This document shows, piece after piece, positions 47,582 to 58,399 of a DNA stretch of 64,000 nucleotides (the first letter of the stretch is position 1; each line of letters starts with the position of its first letter). The notes under the pieces were generated by a model. It did no database searches. It worked only from the letters and a program-made list of their open reading frames with translations, and had not been told where the DNA came from. The translations under genes and the position numbers were made by a program. The DNA comes from Hydrogenothermaceae bacterium (GTDB lineage: Bacteria > Aquificota > Aquificia > Aquificales > Hydrogenothermaceae), in NCBI GenBank assembly GCA_026418535.1, contig JAOABC010000006.1, forward strand, positions 1-64,000. Direction: 5' to 3'.

Positions 47582-49432
47582 ATGAACAAACCTGACTACC
47601 TTTTATTTGACAAAAACACAAAAGCTATCTTTTGGAACCTAAACACCGCAGCGATACAGAGGATGCTGGACTATGACTATGTTGTAGGTAGAAGCCCAAG
47701 TATAACCGCGATCGTTGCTCCAACCTCTGAAAGGTCTTTTGAAAAGTTCTTCTACGGCACAAGAGAGATAGTGATCCCTATCTATAGATCTACTAAGGAG
47801 GCTGCAAAATTCCATCCGGAAGCTGACGTACTACTAAACTTTGCTTCCTTCAGAACTGCTTACCCAGTTACTCTTGAGGCTTTCGAAATACCTCAGATAA
47901 AGACAGTCATCATCACTGCGGAAGGTATCCCAGAGAGATACGCAAGGGATATGAGGATAAAAGCAAAACAGAGAGGCAAGTGGATAATAGGCCCTGCTAC
48001 TGTTGGAGGTATAACTCCTGGAGCCTTCAGGATAGCAAACACAGGAGGAACTATAGAGAACATCATAGCTTCAAAACTACACAGAGCAGGTTCTGTAGGT
48101 TTGGCTACAAGGTCAGGAGGCCTATTTAACGAGTTGTCTAACATCATCTCAAGAAATGCTGACGGTGTAGCAGAAGGTATAGCTATAGGTGGTGACAGGT
48201 TTCCCGGAACAGACTTCTTAGATCATATACTGAGATTTGAACAGAACCCTCAAGTTAAATTCATGGTTCTTCTTGGAGAAGTAGGAGGAGAGGCTGAATA
48301 CAGAGTTATAGAGGCTGTAAAAAATGGACTTATAAAGAAACCTGTTATAGGTTGGTGTATCGGAACTATATCTAAATTCTTCGGTGGGGAAGTCCAGTTT
48401 GGACATGCAGGAGCAAAAGCAGGAGCAGACAGGGAAACAGCAGACGCGAAGAACAGGGCCATGAGAGAGGTTGGTATACATGTCCCTAACAACTTCAACG
48501 AGCTACCTCACGTTATAAAGGGTATATACGAGATGTTAAGAGGAGAAGGAAAAATTGCTCCTGTAGTGGAGCCGGAAGTTCCACCGATTCCGGAGGATAT
48601 AAACAAAGCTATAAAAGAAGGAAAGGTAAGGAAAGGAACGAACTTCATCTGTACTATATCAGACGATAGAGGAGAGGAGGCAACCTACTGTGGACTACCT
48701 ATCAGTGAAGTTATTGAAAAGGGTCTGTCTATAGCTGATGTAGTAGGGCTACTGTGGTTTAAGCGGAAGTTCCCAACATGGGCTTCTGGTTTTATAGATA
48801 TGGTTATTAAGGTTGTTGCAGACCACGGACCTGCTGTCTCTGGAGCTCACAACACAAGGGTAACTGCAAGAGCGGGAAAAGACCTTATGTCTTCTCTTGC
48901 AACAGGGATACTCACAATCGGACCAAGGTTTGGAGGTGCTATAGACGGGGCAGCAAAGTACTTTAAAATGGCTTTTGAGAAGAAGATGTCCCCTGCTGAT
49001 TTTGTGGAGTATATGAAGTCGGTGGAGAAGATACCTATTCCAGGTATAGGACACAGGATAAAGTCTACAAAGAATCCGGATAAAAGGGTAGAGCTCCTCA
49101 AAGATTACGCAAGGAGGAATTTCCCTAAGATAGAGCTTTTAGGCTATGCTTTAGAAGTGGAGAAAGTTACCACTTCTAAGAAAGAGAACCTTATCCTAAA
49201 CGTTGATGGAACTATCGGGGTTCTACTGGTTGATATGTTCAGAGAGCTGGGATACACAGATAAGGATATAGATGGACTTATAGAGGCTGGGGCTTTTAAC
49301 GCCTTCTTTGTCCTTGGAAGGTCTATAGGGTTTATAGGACACTACCTCGATGAAAAACGTCTTGATATGCCTATGTACAGACATCCAACAGATGATATAC
49401 TCTACGATGTAAAGAGACCTGAAGGTTTCTAA
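47582..49432 (+). CDS. aclA: ATP-citrate lyase alpha subunit
   Basis: A 616-residue subunit: CoA-binding and CoA-ligase domains with the phosphorylated His275 (VQFGHAGAKAGADRE), then a C-terminal citrate-synthase-like domain (~345-616; GAHNTRVTARAGKDL, GIGHRIKSTKNPDKRV). It completes the lyase with AclB. A strong hairpin follows the stop. Confidence 0.96.
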   Translation: MNKPDYLLFDKNTKAIFWNLNTAAIQRMLDYDYVVGRSPSITAIVAPTSERSFEKFFYGTREIVIPIYRSTKEAAKFHPEADVLLNFASFRTAYPVTLEAFEIPQIKTVIITAEGIPERYARDMRIKAKQRGKWIIGPATVGGITPGAFRIANTGGTIENIIASKLHRAGSVGLATRSGGLFNELSNIISRNADGVAEGIAIGGDRFPGTDFLDHILRFEQNPQVKFMVLLGEVGGEAEYRVIEAVKNGLIKKPVIGWCIGTISKFFGGEVQFGHAGAKAGADRETADAKNRAMREVGIHVPNNFNELPHVIKGIYEMLRGEGKIAPVVEPEVPPIPEDINKAIKEGKVRKGTNFICTISDDRGEEATYCGLPISEVIEKGLSIADVVGLLWFKRKFPTWASGFIDMVIKVVADHGPAVSGAHNTRVTARAGKDLMSSLATGILTIGPRFGGAIDGAAKYFKMAFEKKMSPADFVEYMKSVEKIPIPGIGHRIKSTKNPDKRVELLKDYARRNFPKIELLGYALEVEKVTTSKKENLILNVDGTIGVLLVDMFRELGYTDKDIDGLIEAGAFNAFFVLGRSIGFIGHYLDEKRLDMPMYRHPTDDILYDVKRPEGF

Positions 49433-49436
49433 CAAC

Positions 49437-49458
49437 AAGGGGGCTTATAAGCCCCCTT
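49437..49458 (+). terminator. Hairpin terminator after aclA
   Basis: AAGGGGGC and GCCCCCTT form a perfect 8-base stem around TTATAA, five bases after the aclA stop. The symmetric A/T flanks suggest it may also serve the minus-strand unit ending at 49465. Confidence 0.8.
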
Positions 49459-49464
49459 CATACT

Positions 49465-50586
49465 TTAAGATAGAATAAGGTTCCAAATGGAGTCTATAGT
49501 GTAATAATGTTTACTGAATATCTCTGTAAGGTTCCTGTAATCTGTTTTTCCGGTTAGCCAAGTGTAATCATCCTGGACTTGTCTTACAGCAAACTCGTAG
49601 ACTTTGTTGTTCTCTGTGTAGAGGGGAGTGTCTATTTTCTTTTCTTTTATTATGTGGAACAGTTGTATTTTTTGTGGGTCATAGTCTATAAAGCTGTAGT
49701 AAGAGTAATCTCCGATGATCACTCCCTCAAAGCTCTTCCAGAGCTTGTAAAACTCTCTGTACAGGGTTGGGTCTAAGTCGTCTAATCCCTTGAAGTACAG
49801 GATATCGAAAGAGGAGAGGTTCTCTACCAGAAGACTATCCGGATTCTGAACTGCCTTAGCTGGAATCACTGTGAATGTCTTAGAGGATAGCCCTAAACTT
49901 CCATCGTTTATCAGATACCAAAATAGCAGGGATGAGAACGTCAGGTCTTGAGTTCTCATCACGACTCTATTCTCCTTATCGCTACCCACTTCCTTAAATC
50001 TATCGTACAGGTTTTTAAAGTCTACAGTCTCTGGAAATACCTTTAAAACATCTAAGTTGTAGGATGGTGGGGATGGAGACCTTAGGTATGGTTTTATGCG
50101 TATATTTGAGAGAGATTTGTTCACTGTGAAAACTATCTCGTTAAGGAAGTCAACAGCTTCGTTAACAGACATACCAAACCTTCTTAGACGGTTATACAAT
50201 ATGTATCCGCTCTTTTTGTCGTTGTATATAAGTTATTTACCATCAGGAAGGTTATGTAGTATATGTAGGCTCTCTTGAGGTTTCTGTTTGATAGGTTTAT
50301 AGCCTCTCTTTCTATACTGTAGTGAGGGCACAGCATAAGGTGCCCCAGTTTGTAGCTATCGTACACATCTGTTAGAGCCTTTATTCTTTTATTTATAAAC
50401 TCGAAGTTCACAGATAAAAAGTCTTCTCCAAACATAAACTTCTCGTATTTCCGGAGAGGATAGGAATAAAACTATACACTGTTCTTTAAGATTCTCTTGT
50501 AGTCTTTGTCTTTTTTTGTAGAAGATAGAAGCTCCAGAAGAGACTATGTCTAGTAATAGAAGAACTATACCTGCCTTCCTCCTTAT
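49465..50586 (-). pseudogene. Unknown membrane-anchored protein, broken
   Basis: Three frames must be joined. The first reads RRKAGIVLLLLDIVSSGASI (a membrane anchor) from 50586, where the expected ATG directly after the upstream stop is ATA; the second is 50435-50184; the third, 50199-49465, covers ~240 residues including LNEIVFTVNKSLSNIR and DDYTWLTGKTDYRNL. I recognise no domain. It is the last member of the decayed che gene run, ending near the aclA terminator. Confidence 0.65.
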
Positions 50587-51322
50587 CTAGAAGGACAGTA
50601 GTGGTGCAATCCTATTGAAAGCTTCAACCTTAGTAAAGTTAAGCTGGCTTAGATTCTCAAAATTTTCAATTTCCGGCTTGTAGTTAGCTATGAATAGGTC
50701 GAAGTATTCTCCTACCACTTTTCTTAGCTTGTCTAACCCAAGTCTTAGTATAGCTGTTTCATCCTTTATCTCCTCTACAGCACCCTCTCCTACACTGTTT
50801 GCAATTTCTATAACTTTGTTTTTCAAAGGTGGTAGGATATCAAAAAGTATTTTAAGTTGAAGAGCATCTGTGTTAGGGTCTTCTACTTCTGTAAGAAGGT
50901 TAAACAGGGATATTAAATCTGAGGAGATTTTCACATCATCTATGTCTTTATCCTATATAGACACTCTCTTTGGAGTTTGGAAAGAGTCCAGAGCTTGAGT
51001 ATACTTCTTTATAAATTCTAGATTTTCAAACTCCTCCGGAAGTACTAAAGTCAGATCCCTTTCTGAAGTTTCTACTATAGTGGCCTTATACTTCTTCCCA
51101 CCCATATCTACGTGGGCATACATCCCAGGCTGAAGTTCTTTGTTCTCTTTGAAAGTATTTATGTATACAATTTTTAGTTATGTAAACCACTTCCCCTAAA
51201 TCCGGAAGGATAAAGCCTTTCAGGTAGTACCTATCCCACCTTCCATCTACCTCAAAACTCTTCTGTTGCTGAGGTACCTCATGTTTCTTATCTTCTTTCT
51301 TCCCAAATCCAAACATTCTCAT
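50587..51322 (-). pseudogene. PilZ/YcgR-like protein in the che run, broken
   Basis: Residues 1-50 (basic start, then GFILPDLGEVVYI) lie in one frame; after a shift near 51170 ELQPGMYAHVDMGGKKYKATIVE and LVLPEEFENLEF follow, and after a stop/shift near 50955 comes the intact-looking helical C terminus 50934-50587. The middle beta part recalls the N-terminal domain of c-di-GMP receptors of the YcgR type, but this is uncertain. It lies 11 bases after cheY. Confidence 0.55.
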
Positions 51323-51333
51323 ACTGGAAACTC

Positions 51334-51726
51334 CTAACCTTTTATTTGTTGCCAGACTTTATCCATCTTTTCTTTAAGGGTCTCTGCAGTAAAAGGTTTC
51401 ACTATGTAATTGTTAGCACCACTTTGTATAGCTAAAAGGACGTTTTCCTTCTTAGCCTCAGCTGTTACCATTATAACTGGTATATCTTTTAACTGAGGAT
51501 CTTTCCTTATCTCCTGTAGAAGAGTTATACCGTCCATTTCCGGCATGTTCCAGTCTAAAAAGACTAAATCGTATTTACTCTGCTTTAGTTTGTATAGACC
51601 ATCTTTTCCGTTTTCAGCTTCATCTACGTTGTTATACCCGAGCTGGGCAAGTAGACTCTTAATAATCTTCTTCATTGTTCCCGTGTCATCTACTGTCAGT
51701 ATCTTTGAATTAGCTGGAAATCCCAT
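51334..51726 (-). CDS. cheY: Chemotaxis response regulator CheY
   Basis: A 130-residue single receiver domain with all key residues: Asp13-Asp14 (TVDDTGTM), phospho-acceptor Asp58 (FLDWNMP), Thr in VTAEA and Lys in VKPF. CheY-P normally switches the flagellar motor. GGAGGAAAAAG precedes the ATG. It is open while its kinase, phosphatase and receptors around it are broken, so it has either been spared by chance or kept for another use. Confidence 0.93.
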   Translation of the reverse strand: MGFPANSKILTVDDTGTMKKIIKSLLAQLGYNNVDEAENGKDGLYKLKQSKYDLVFLDWNMPEMDGITLLQEIRKDPQLKDIPVIMVTAEAKKENVLLAIQSGANNYIVKPFTAETLKEKMDKVWQQIKG

Positions 51727-51738
51727 CTTTTTCCTCCT

Positions 51739-52310
51739 TTATAGTTCTAATTCTTCAAGTAGCTTGTCTGCATCATCTTGAAAGATCCTATCTCCTGCTA
51801 AAAGTTCGTGGACCTTACCTTTATCAATCTCCCTCATCTCAGCTGTAAGGTTAGAAAACTCTATAGAGCTGACTGCTATAGCAAGGAGGTTCTCTTTATA
51901 TCCTCAAGTATATTTATAACCTCTTTTATCTGTCGTGCGGAAAGGTCCTGAAAAGAGAAGAGCTCGTAGACTTTTAGAAGTATGTTCATATTCTCTTGAT
52001 TCTTATTCTTTACAAAGAATAGCTTCTCCTTTATACTGTTTATAGGATTTAGGTTTATAAGCTCATCCAAAATCTTTCCTATTTCATGACAGTTTTGCTC
52101 CACTTTGTCAATCTGCTCTATTATCTTGTTAGAACTTTCCTCCGTAAACTTTACAACCTCTCTCAGACTCTCTGAAGCGGTAGGTACCACTACCTCTCCC
52201 GTATGTTTTGTAATTGCTCCTATCTGGCCTATTTTATCCTCAAGGAGTTTTGCCTCGTTTAGTATTGTTGATAAAATATTCTTTATGTCTTCCATAAACT
52301 CAACCTCCAA
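51739..52310 (-). pseudogene. cheZ: CheZ-like CheY phosphatase, one frameshift
   Basis: The main frame (52310-51876) contains the CheZ segment FSFQDLSARQIKEVINIL with the catalytic Gln. It ends early at a TAG, while the next frame continues ENLLAIAVSSIEF to the acidic tail DDADKLLEELEL at 51739, which matches the CheY-binding C-terminal helix of CheZ. One missing base near 51895 explains the break. It starts inside the end of the J-domain gene and precedes cheY by 12 bases. Confidence 0.8.
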
Positions 52311-52779
52311 ATTTATTTATGTAAGCCTTCAGAATCTGGTAGTAGTGATTTATCTCCACAATTTTCTGAGTTGCCAGTTTCTTGTTTGGATGTATATCCG
52401 GATGGTACTCTCTAACCATCCTTCTGTAAGCTTTCTTTAGTTTCTGCTCATCTAACTCACTAAGACCAAAAAACTCCATAGCTGTCTTCACGTGGTGAGG
52501 TTTGTTCTGAGGATTAAGACAGAACGACCAATATGCTCTCACGTAAGCTTTCAAAGTGTTCTTCTTAGTCTTGTAAAAGATATCAAAATCTTCTTTGAAA
52601 GCATCCCCTATAAAGTACTCCTTCGAAGTTGTATAAGAGTATTTTTCAAACCAGTCATCTACAAACCTATCCCAATCACCATCGTACTTCTCGTAGAGTT
52701 TATAGAACATCCCCTGGAATATCTCCATCCTTTTATAGCTTATAAACTCTATCAACTTTCGAATAAACAGGCTATCCAT
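52300..52779 (-). CDS. J-domain (DnaJ-like) protein in the che run
   Basis: A 159-residue protein whose C-terminal ~60 residues form a J domain with the HPD motif (REYHPDIHPNKKLA), the signal that stimulates DnaK-type ATPases. The N-terminal ~95 residues are helical, aromatic-rich and unknown. The frame is intact. It starts one base after the cheW remnant and overlaps cheZ by 11 bases, so it belongs to the che transcript. A J protein placed there may help receptor-array or motor assembly (inference). Confidence 0.82.
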   Translation of the reverse strand: MDSLFIRKLIEFISYKRMEIFQGMFYKLYEKYDGDWDRFVDDWFEKYSYTTSKEYFIGDAFKEDFDIFYKTKKNTLKAYVRAYWSFCLNPQNKPHHVKTAMEFFGLSELDEQKLKKAYRRMVREYHPDIHPNKKLATQKIVEINHYYQILKAYINKFGG

Positions 52780-53255
52780 CTACTCCCTTTCTGGAAACAG
52801 CTTTTCTAAATCTATAATACTTATGAACCTATCTTTCGTCTGAGCAACATTAGAAAGGTAATCACTGTATATACTGTTCATAGGATTTGGCTCTAACTGG
52901 TCTTCTTTTATCCTTACTACTCCGTAAACAGAATCTACCTCTACTGCAAGCTTCCCCAGGTTTGTCTCTAGGATGATTAACCTAGTAGTCTCTACAGACT
53001 GGGGCATACCTATTATCTCCTTTACTGACAAAACTGGAAGGATCTCTCCTCTTAAGTTGACCACAGCTCTTATGTAAGAGTGGGTAAGTGGGACTGGGAA
53101 TATCTCCAAATTTTTAGATATCTCCAATACATGTCTTAGAGATATACCCATAAACTCTCCTTCTATCTTTACACCTAAAAACTCATGGACTTTTAACGTT
53201 TCTTGACCGTATATAACAGGTTTTTCTCTCCAGATCTAACTATATCCATACTCAT
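52780..53255 (-). pseudogene. cheW: CheW adaptor, frameshifted near its start
   Basis: From an ATG at 53255, MSMDIVRSGEK reads in one frame and stops; the next frame gives PVIYGQETLKVHEFLGVKIEG and runs through the CheW core (PLTHSYIRAVVNLRGEILPVLSVKE) to 52780. One indel near 53215 joins them. Initiation at an internal ATG (53151) would lose the first strands of the fold. Confidence 0.8.
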
Positions 53256-53261
53256 CCCCCT

Positions 53262-55210
53262 TTAAACTCTGAAGTTTTTATTCTTCAACAGTTCCACTAT
53301 ATCCAGTATGAGTACTATCTTCCCATCTCCTGTTATGGTTGCTCCGGATATACCGTGTAGATCTCCGAATATCTTACCAAGGGGTTTAACCACTATCTCC
53401 TCATCTCCAAACAGGTCTTCTACAGTAAAGGCTACTCTCTGATTTCCTATAAGACATACTATGATGTATCCCGTCTTAGAAGGAAGTATATGAAGCATCT
53501 CGTAGATATTTATCAAGGGTAGAGCATTGTTTCTCAGTATCAACACACTTTTTCCGGACAGAGATTTCACTTCCGCAGTTTCCGCAGGAATTATTTCCGT
53601 GACCAAAAATAGGGATAGCAAATCTCCTACCACTTACAGACACAAGTAGAGACCTGATTATCCCCACTGCGAGAGGGAAAGCCATGGATATTTTAGTTCC
53701 TTTTCCTTTCTCACTCCAGATATCTATAGTTCCCTGAAGTTTAGGACCGTATTCATAACAGCATCCACACCAACACCTCTACCGGATATCTCTGACACCT
53801 GTTCCTTCGTAGAGAACCCCGGTATAAATGCCAACCTTAGGATATCTTTTTCAGTCATCTTCTCTAATTGTTCCTTAGTCACCAATCCCTTCTCAAGAGC
53901 TTTTTGAGCAACCTTTGCTGGGTCTATACTTTTCCGTCATCTTCCACCTCAAGGTATACTCTATCTCCCTGATAGTAGGCTCTCAGTATTAGTTTCCCAA
54001 CAGAACTTTACCTAAGACTCTTCTTTCATCCGGAGTTTCCAATCCATGGAAGGGAAGTTTCTGACTAGATGGACCATAGGCTCTTCAAGCCTCTCAAGTA
54101 TGGACTTATCCATCTCTGTATCTTCACCTGTATAATGAGCTCAACTTCTTTTCCTACCACTTTCGACAGATCTCTGACCACTCTACTAAACTTCTGGAAT
54201 AACCTCTTAACCGGTTGCATCCGGGTCTTCATGACAGCAAGCTGCAAGTCCTCAACTATCTTGTCTATAGAGGAAGCTATACTCTCTATCTCTTCCGTGT
54301 ACTTGTTTGGAGGAGTGTTTTGGGTGAGTTCTGCCACAGTCCTAATCAACCTGTTTCTGTCTAAAACCAGCTCTCCAACAAGGTTTATCAGGTTCTCTAT
54401 CTTTTGAACGTCTATTCTTAAAACTCTCTCTTCCTCTTCTTTTTTTAGCCTCTTTTTTCGGTTGCTCTGCTTGGCTTTTAGGTTCCGAAACCTTCTCCAC
54501 TTTTTAGGTTCAGTAGGTTCACTACTCTCTGATGTACCGTTCTCTTTTAAATCTCTATTTATAATCTCTTCCTCTACAATTTCCAGCATCTTCTGGGCAG
54601 TTTCTTCCTCTATCTTCTGGATTAAGTCCATAAGAGCAGGCTGTTTGGGAGACACAATAAGACTGTCTACATAGTCCACTATCTCCTGAGGTCTTTTCCC
54701 TGGTGGTAGTAAGACAAGTTCTTCAAGAATATCCTCAACAGATCTACCTTTTAAGTAGGATAAGCCATATTTATCCAGTAAACTCTCTAAGCCTACAGAC
54801 TCTTCCTTGTCCAAATCTTGAGGTTTTTCTCCCTGCAGCTCTAAGAGTCTGTTTATTAAGTCTTTTGGAGTGGATACTTCCTCTCCATCCTCATAGAACT
54901 TTATAGCGTCTTTTATAAAGTCAACAGTTCTAAGTAAGACTTCTGATATATCTATGGCTAAACTTCAGTTTACCTTCCTTTATTTTTCCCAGTAAGTCTT
55001 CCGCTTATGGGCTGTTTCCACTATAGCGGTAAGCCCAAGGAATCCTGCTCTGCCTTTTAGAGTGTGTATACTCCTAAATGCCGTATTTATTAACTCTTGG
55101 TTTTCTGGGTCTCTCTCCAAATCTAACAGCTTGGACTCTAAGCTCTCTAGATGTTCGTTCGCTTCAACTACAAATTCATCAAAAATCTCCCTTAACTCAC
55201 CCGGAATCAT
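53262..55210 (-). pseudogene. cheA: CheA histidine kinase, multiply broken
   Basis: All CheA domains can be found in order, in different frames: Hpt with SIHTLKG (His49) at 55210-54980; the CheY-binding/dimer region with LINLVGELVLDRNRL at 54814-54065; the ATP-binding N box read as LVRN then HGLETPDERRVLGK with a shift through it near 54050; the remains of the G boxes (53680-53950); and the CheW-like C-terminal domain 53633-53262. At least five indels or stops are needed, so no kinase can be made. It overlaps cheV by 4 bases. Confidence 0.88.
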
Positions 55211-56151
55211 TTCCCACCTCCATACTTCTCTACAAGCTCAAGAAGATGTTTAGCATCAAACTTAACCAAGTAGTCATCCGCCCCCGACAGTTTTAGCCTT
55301 CTGCTGGTTTGTTTCATCAGACAGAGTAGTGTTTATCACAACTGGAATATTAAAAAACCCAGGAGTCTCTTTTATAAGTTTTGTAAGTGTCAAGCCATCC
55401 ATCTCCGGCATCTCTATATCTGTTAGGACTAAGTCTATGTAATCTCTTATGTTCTTACCATAGCTACTGGACTCTTGGAATATCTGATTTAATCTCTCCC
55501 AAGCTTGCTTTCCACTCTCTGTGATGATTACTTCACGACCTGCAGACTCTAAGATATCTCTTATAATTTTCCTAGCTACAGCAGAGTCCTCTGCCACAAG
55601 TATCCTGAGTTTCTTCTGGGCTTCCCTCTTTTCCTGGTCTTGAGGTAGGTTGAAAATCTGAAGTAGGTTCATATCGTGGAGGATACCCTCAAAATCAAGA
55701 ATCAAAAGTAGCCCATCTTCTACATCAATCACCCCTGTAATTCTTCCGTTTAATCTACTGTTTAATACATCTGGAGCTTTCTTTATACCCTGCCAGGATA
55801 TCCTCTTATTCTGTTAGCTTTGTGTATGATAATACCTACTTTCTCCCTTAAAAACTCCATAAACAGGAGATACCTTTTTTTCTCTGCAGGCTCGGGTATA
55901 CCCATCCACTTTGAGAGACTCACTACCGGTATAAGCTCTCATCTGATCTCTGCCATACCTTCTACTTCCTTCGGCATATTTGGAACTCTTGTAAGGGTAG
56001 GCATCCTTAAAACTTCTCTAACTTTAGCAACATTCACCCCAAGTATCCACTTATAACTCCCATCGTCTCTATCCTCGTATAACCTAAAATCTATTATCTC
56101 TAACTCATTCTGACCTGTCTTAAGTATCTCTGGAAGTCCATAGTCCTGCAT
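55207..56151 (-). pseudogene. cheV: CheV (CheW-receiver fusion), broken
   Basis: The N-terminal CheW-like part (56151-55939, [19 protein letters not shown] to VEGMAEIR) shifts frame near 55938, shifts again around 55815-55735, and continues at 55732-55274 through a receiver domain with AEDSAVARK and the acceptor Asp in VLTDIEMPEMDG. A last shift in a C-rich run near 55285 leads to DDYLVKFDAKHLLELVEKYGG at the true stop. Confidence 0.82.
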
Positions 56152-56406
56152 CCCATCCCTCCTTACAGTGTTCCAACTTTTCCTTTAACCTCTCAACTGC
56201 ACCCTCTATCTCAAAAGCTATCTTGTTAGTGTTATCTGCAAGCTTTCTAAACTCACTTGCTACTACAGAGAACCCCTTCCCTGCTTCTCCAACTCTTGCT
56301 GCCTCTATCGCAGCATTTAGTGCTAGTAAATTACTCTGTTTTGCTATCTTTCTTTCTGATCTGCTCCACTTAACTGGTTTAACTGATTAAACTCTTCACG
56401 GACCAT
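56120..56406 (-). pseudogene. Mini chemoreceptor (signalling tip only), broken
   Basis: The ATG at 56406 opens [14 protein letters not shown] and stops after 20 codons; in the next frame [20 protein letters not shown] and [20 protein letters not shown] form the hairpin tip of a methyl-accepting chemotaxis protein, ending at 56122-56120 just inside cheV. It has no sensor or membrane segment. Confidence 0.65.
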
Positions 56407-56408
56407 CA

Positions 56409-57853
56409 CTAAACCTCCCTTCTTTTATTTTTTGAAGCCATTTCCTCTTTTACTATCTTGTCCAGTAGTTTAAACAAGTATTTAGAGACATTTTCTGCTC
56501 TATTTAGCTTTTCTAAGACAAACTCTTTGTGTTTCAAAATATCCCCTCCACTCCTGATGAGTTCTACCACAGGTAGAAAAACATCGTGGAACTCTTTGTG
56601 AGGAGCATCTATTTCCTTGAAAGTGTCTGTTATCTCGAACTTCTTAGCCCTATCTGAGTAACACCACTTACCGAAGGCATACTGTGTATGGCTAGCAAAA
56701 GTACCTTCCACAGACTCATTGATTACGGAGGAATACACTCTGTTTTTGAAGATTATATGGTCTAACTTTCTTGCAGATAGGAATGCTTTATCAGATATAA
56801 GTGTAGCTAGAGATGCGGTAGAGTCTGCGGACTTTTTAAAGTCAAAAATGATATTCCTGAACTTTCCTATCTCACTGGCTGCAGATTGAGCTTTTAAGGC
56901 CATCTTCTCTGACTCTCCAGCTGTCTCTTTAGACTGCTCTTGAAGCTCATTTATCACTTTTGCCACTTCCTCTGCTGCTTTCTGAGTCCTCTCAGCCAAT
57001 TTCCTTACCTCATCTGCAACCATAGCAAAACCTCTTCCCATCTCTCCAACTCTTGCAGCCTCTATTGCAGCGTTAAGAGTAAGTAGATTAGTTTGGTCAG
57101 CTATATCCTTAATAAGATTCACTATCTCTGTTATGCTTGATGTCTTTTCCGCAAGAGCAACTATAACCTCGTTAGAGCTCTTTATCATATCTATAACTCT
57201 TTCTAAGTCTCTAACAATATTTTCAACTTGTCTTATACCATCTTTTGAAATCTCTGAAGTTTTCAGACTATCCCTCTTTATCTCCTCAATATCAGAGATT
57301 ACTTTATTCAGGTCTTCATTATAATAAGGAGATTGGCTGATATCCCACCCCCAAGCTTAGATAGCTTCTCATTCAGTAGAGTCTTTTCAATGAACCTATT
57401 GTTTTTCTCTATAGTGTCAAGAGGCTGTTTAAGAGATTCTGCTATATCCTTAAAAACTCTATTGAACCCATCACTTATCACCTTCTTCCAGTATTTTCTC
57501 TGGGAAGCCTTTTCTATAGGAGACCTTATTTCCCTCATAAAAACTTCTACCTGGTCAAGTAAGTAGTTTATGTTATAAGAAAGTTGGATGAGCTCTCCCC
57601 CTCCTTTTCTTTTACCAATCTCTTTTCAAGGTCTCCTTTCTGCTTCTTTTATAACATAGGATGCCCTTTTTATGAAAGACCGAACCCTCCGGATGTTTAT
57701 AAGTATATACCAAGCTGTTATGAAGTTTATAATGTTTAAAATTCTAATAAAGTCAAACCCATATTTAAATACCTCGAAACCTAAAGCAACAGTAAAAATG
57801 AATATCGAGAGAATGTTAGCATACTGGACTTTGCTCAAGCTTGATACGTTCAT
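56409..57853 (-). pseudogene. Membrane chemoreceptor with C-terminal zinc-binding (CZB) domain, broken
   Basis: Two transmembrane helices close together (57853-57660), a HAMP-like linker, then the signalling hairpin [20 protein letters not shown] and a CZB domain lie in at least three frames, with shifts near 57630, 57600 and 57325. In the CZB core the usual His-x-x-Cys-x-x-Gly-Lys-Trp appears as HTQYAFGKW, so the zinc Cys has also been lost. The last frame (57188-56409) is open. Confidence 0.82.
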
Positions 57854-57867
57854 ATGTAGATCCTCCT

Positions 57868-58387
57868 TTAATAGAGACTAAGAATTAGATGATTGTATTC
57901 AGTCTTGCCCTTCTCTCTGACAACGCTGTTGAGATATGATAGAGCAGACTCTATCCCAGAACTGCTCTCTATTTCCCAAAGCTTGCTGTACAGAGGCTCT
58001 ATAACATTTCTTAAAACTTCCTTGTTCTCTATTGACCTTCTATCAGACTGGTATCCTATTATCTTTCCACTTCTATCGAATGTAAGAGTTACATGAGCAA
58101 ATACCAAGTAGTAGCTTCCATCCTTACTTATGTTCTTCACGAAGGCAAATACCTCTTCTCCCTGCTGTATCGTCTGCCATAACCCTAAACACCGTCCTTT
58201 GCATATCCGGATGACAAACTATGTTATGGTTAGCCCCTATAAGCTCGCCTTCATCGTATCCGGATATCTCCACAAACACTGGGTTCGCATAGGTTTTTAT
58301 ACCTTTAGTATCAGTTTTTGAGACTAGTAATTTATCCAGGGGAACCTATCTCTCTACATCCTTCGGCTGAGGCCTGAACTTTCCCAT
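57868..58387 (-). pseudogene. Aer-type PAS domain protein, broken
   Basis: An ATG at 58387 starts MGKFRPQPKDVER; other frames supply YANPVFVEISGYDEGELIGANHN (PAS N terminus), HPDMQRTVF and then FVKNISKDGSYY through DRSGKIIGYQSDRR in the last open stretch (58140-57868). The sequence matches PAS domains of energy-taxis receptors such as Aer, which bind FAD. It probably supplied a redox signal to the adjacent membrane receptor. Confidence 0.75.
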
Positions 58388-58399
58388 CTTATCCTACTT

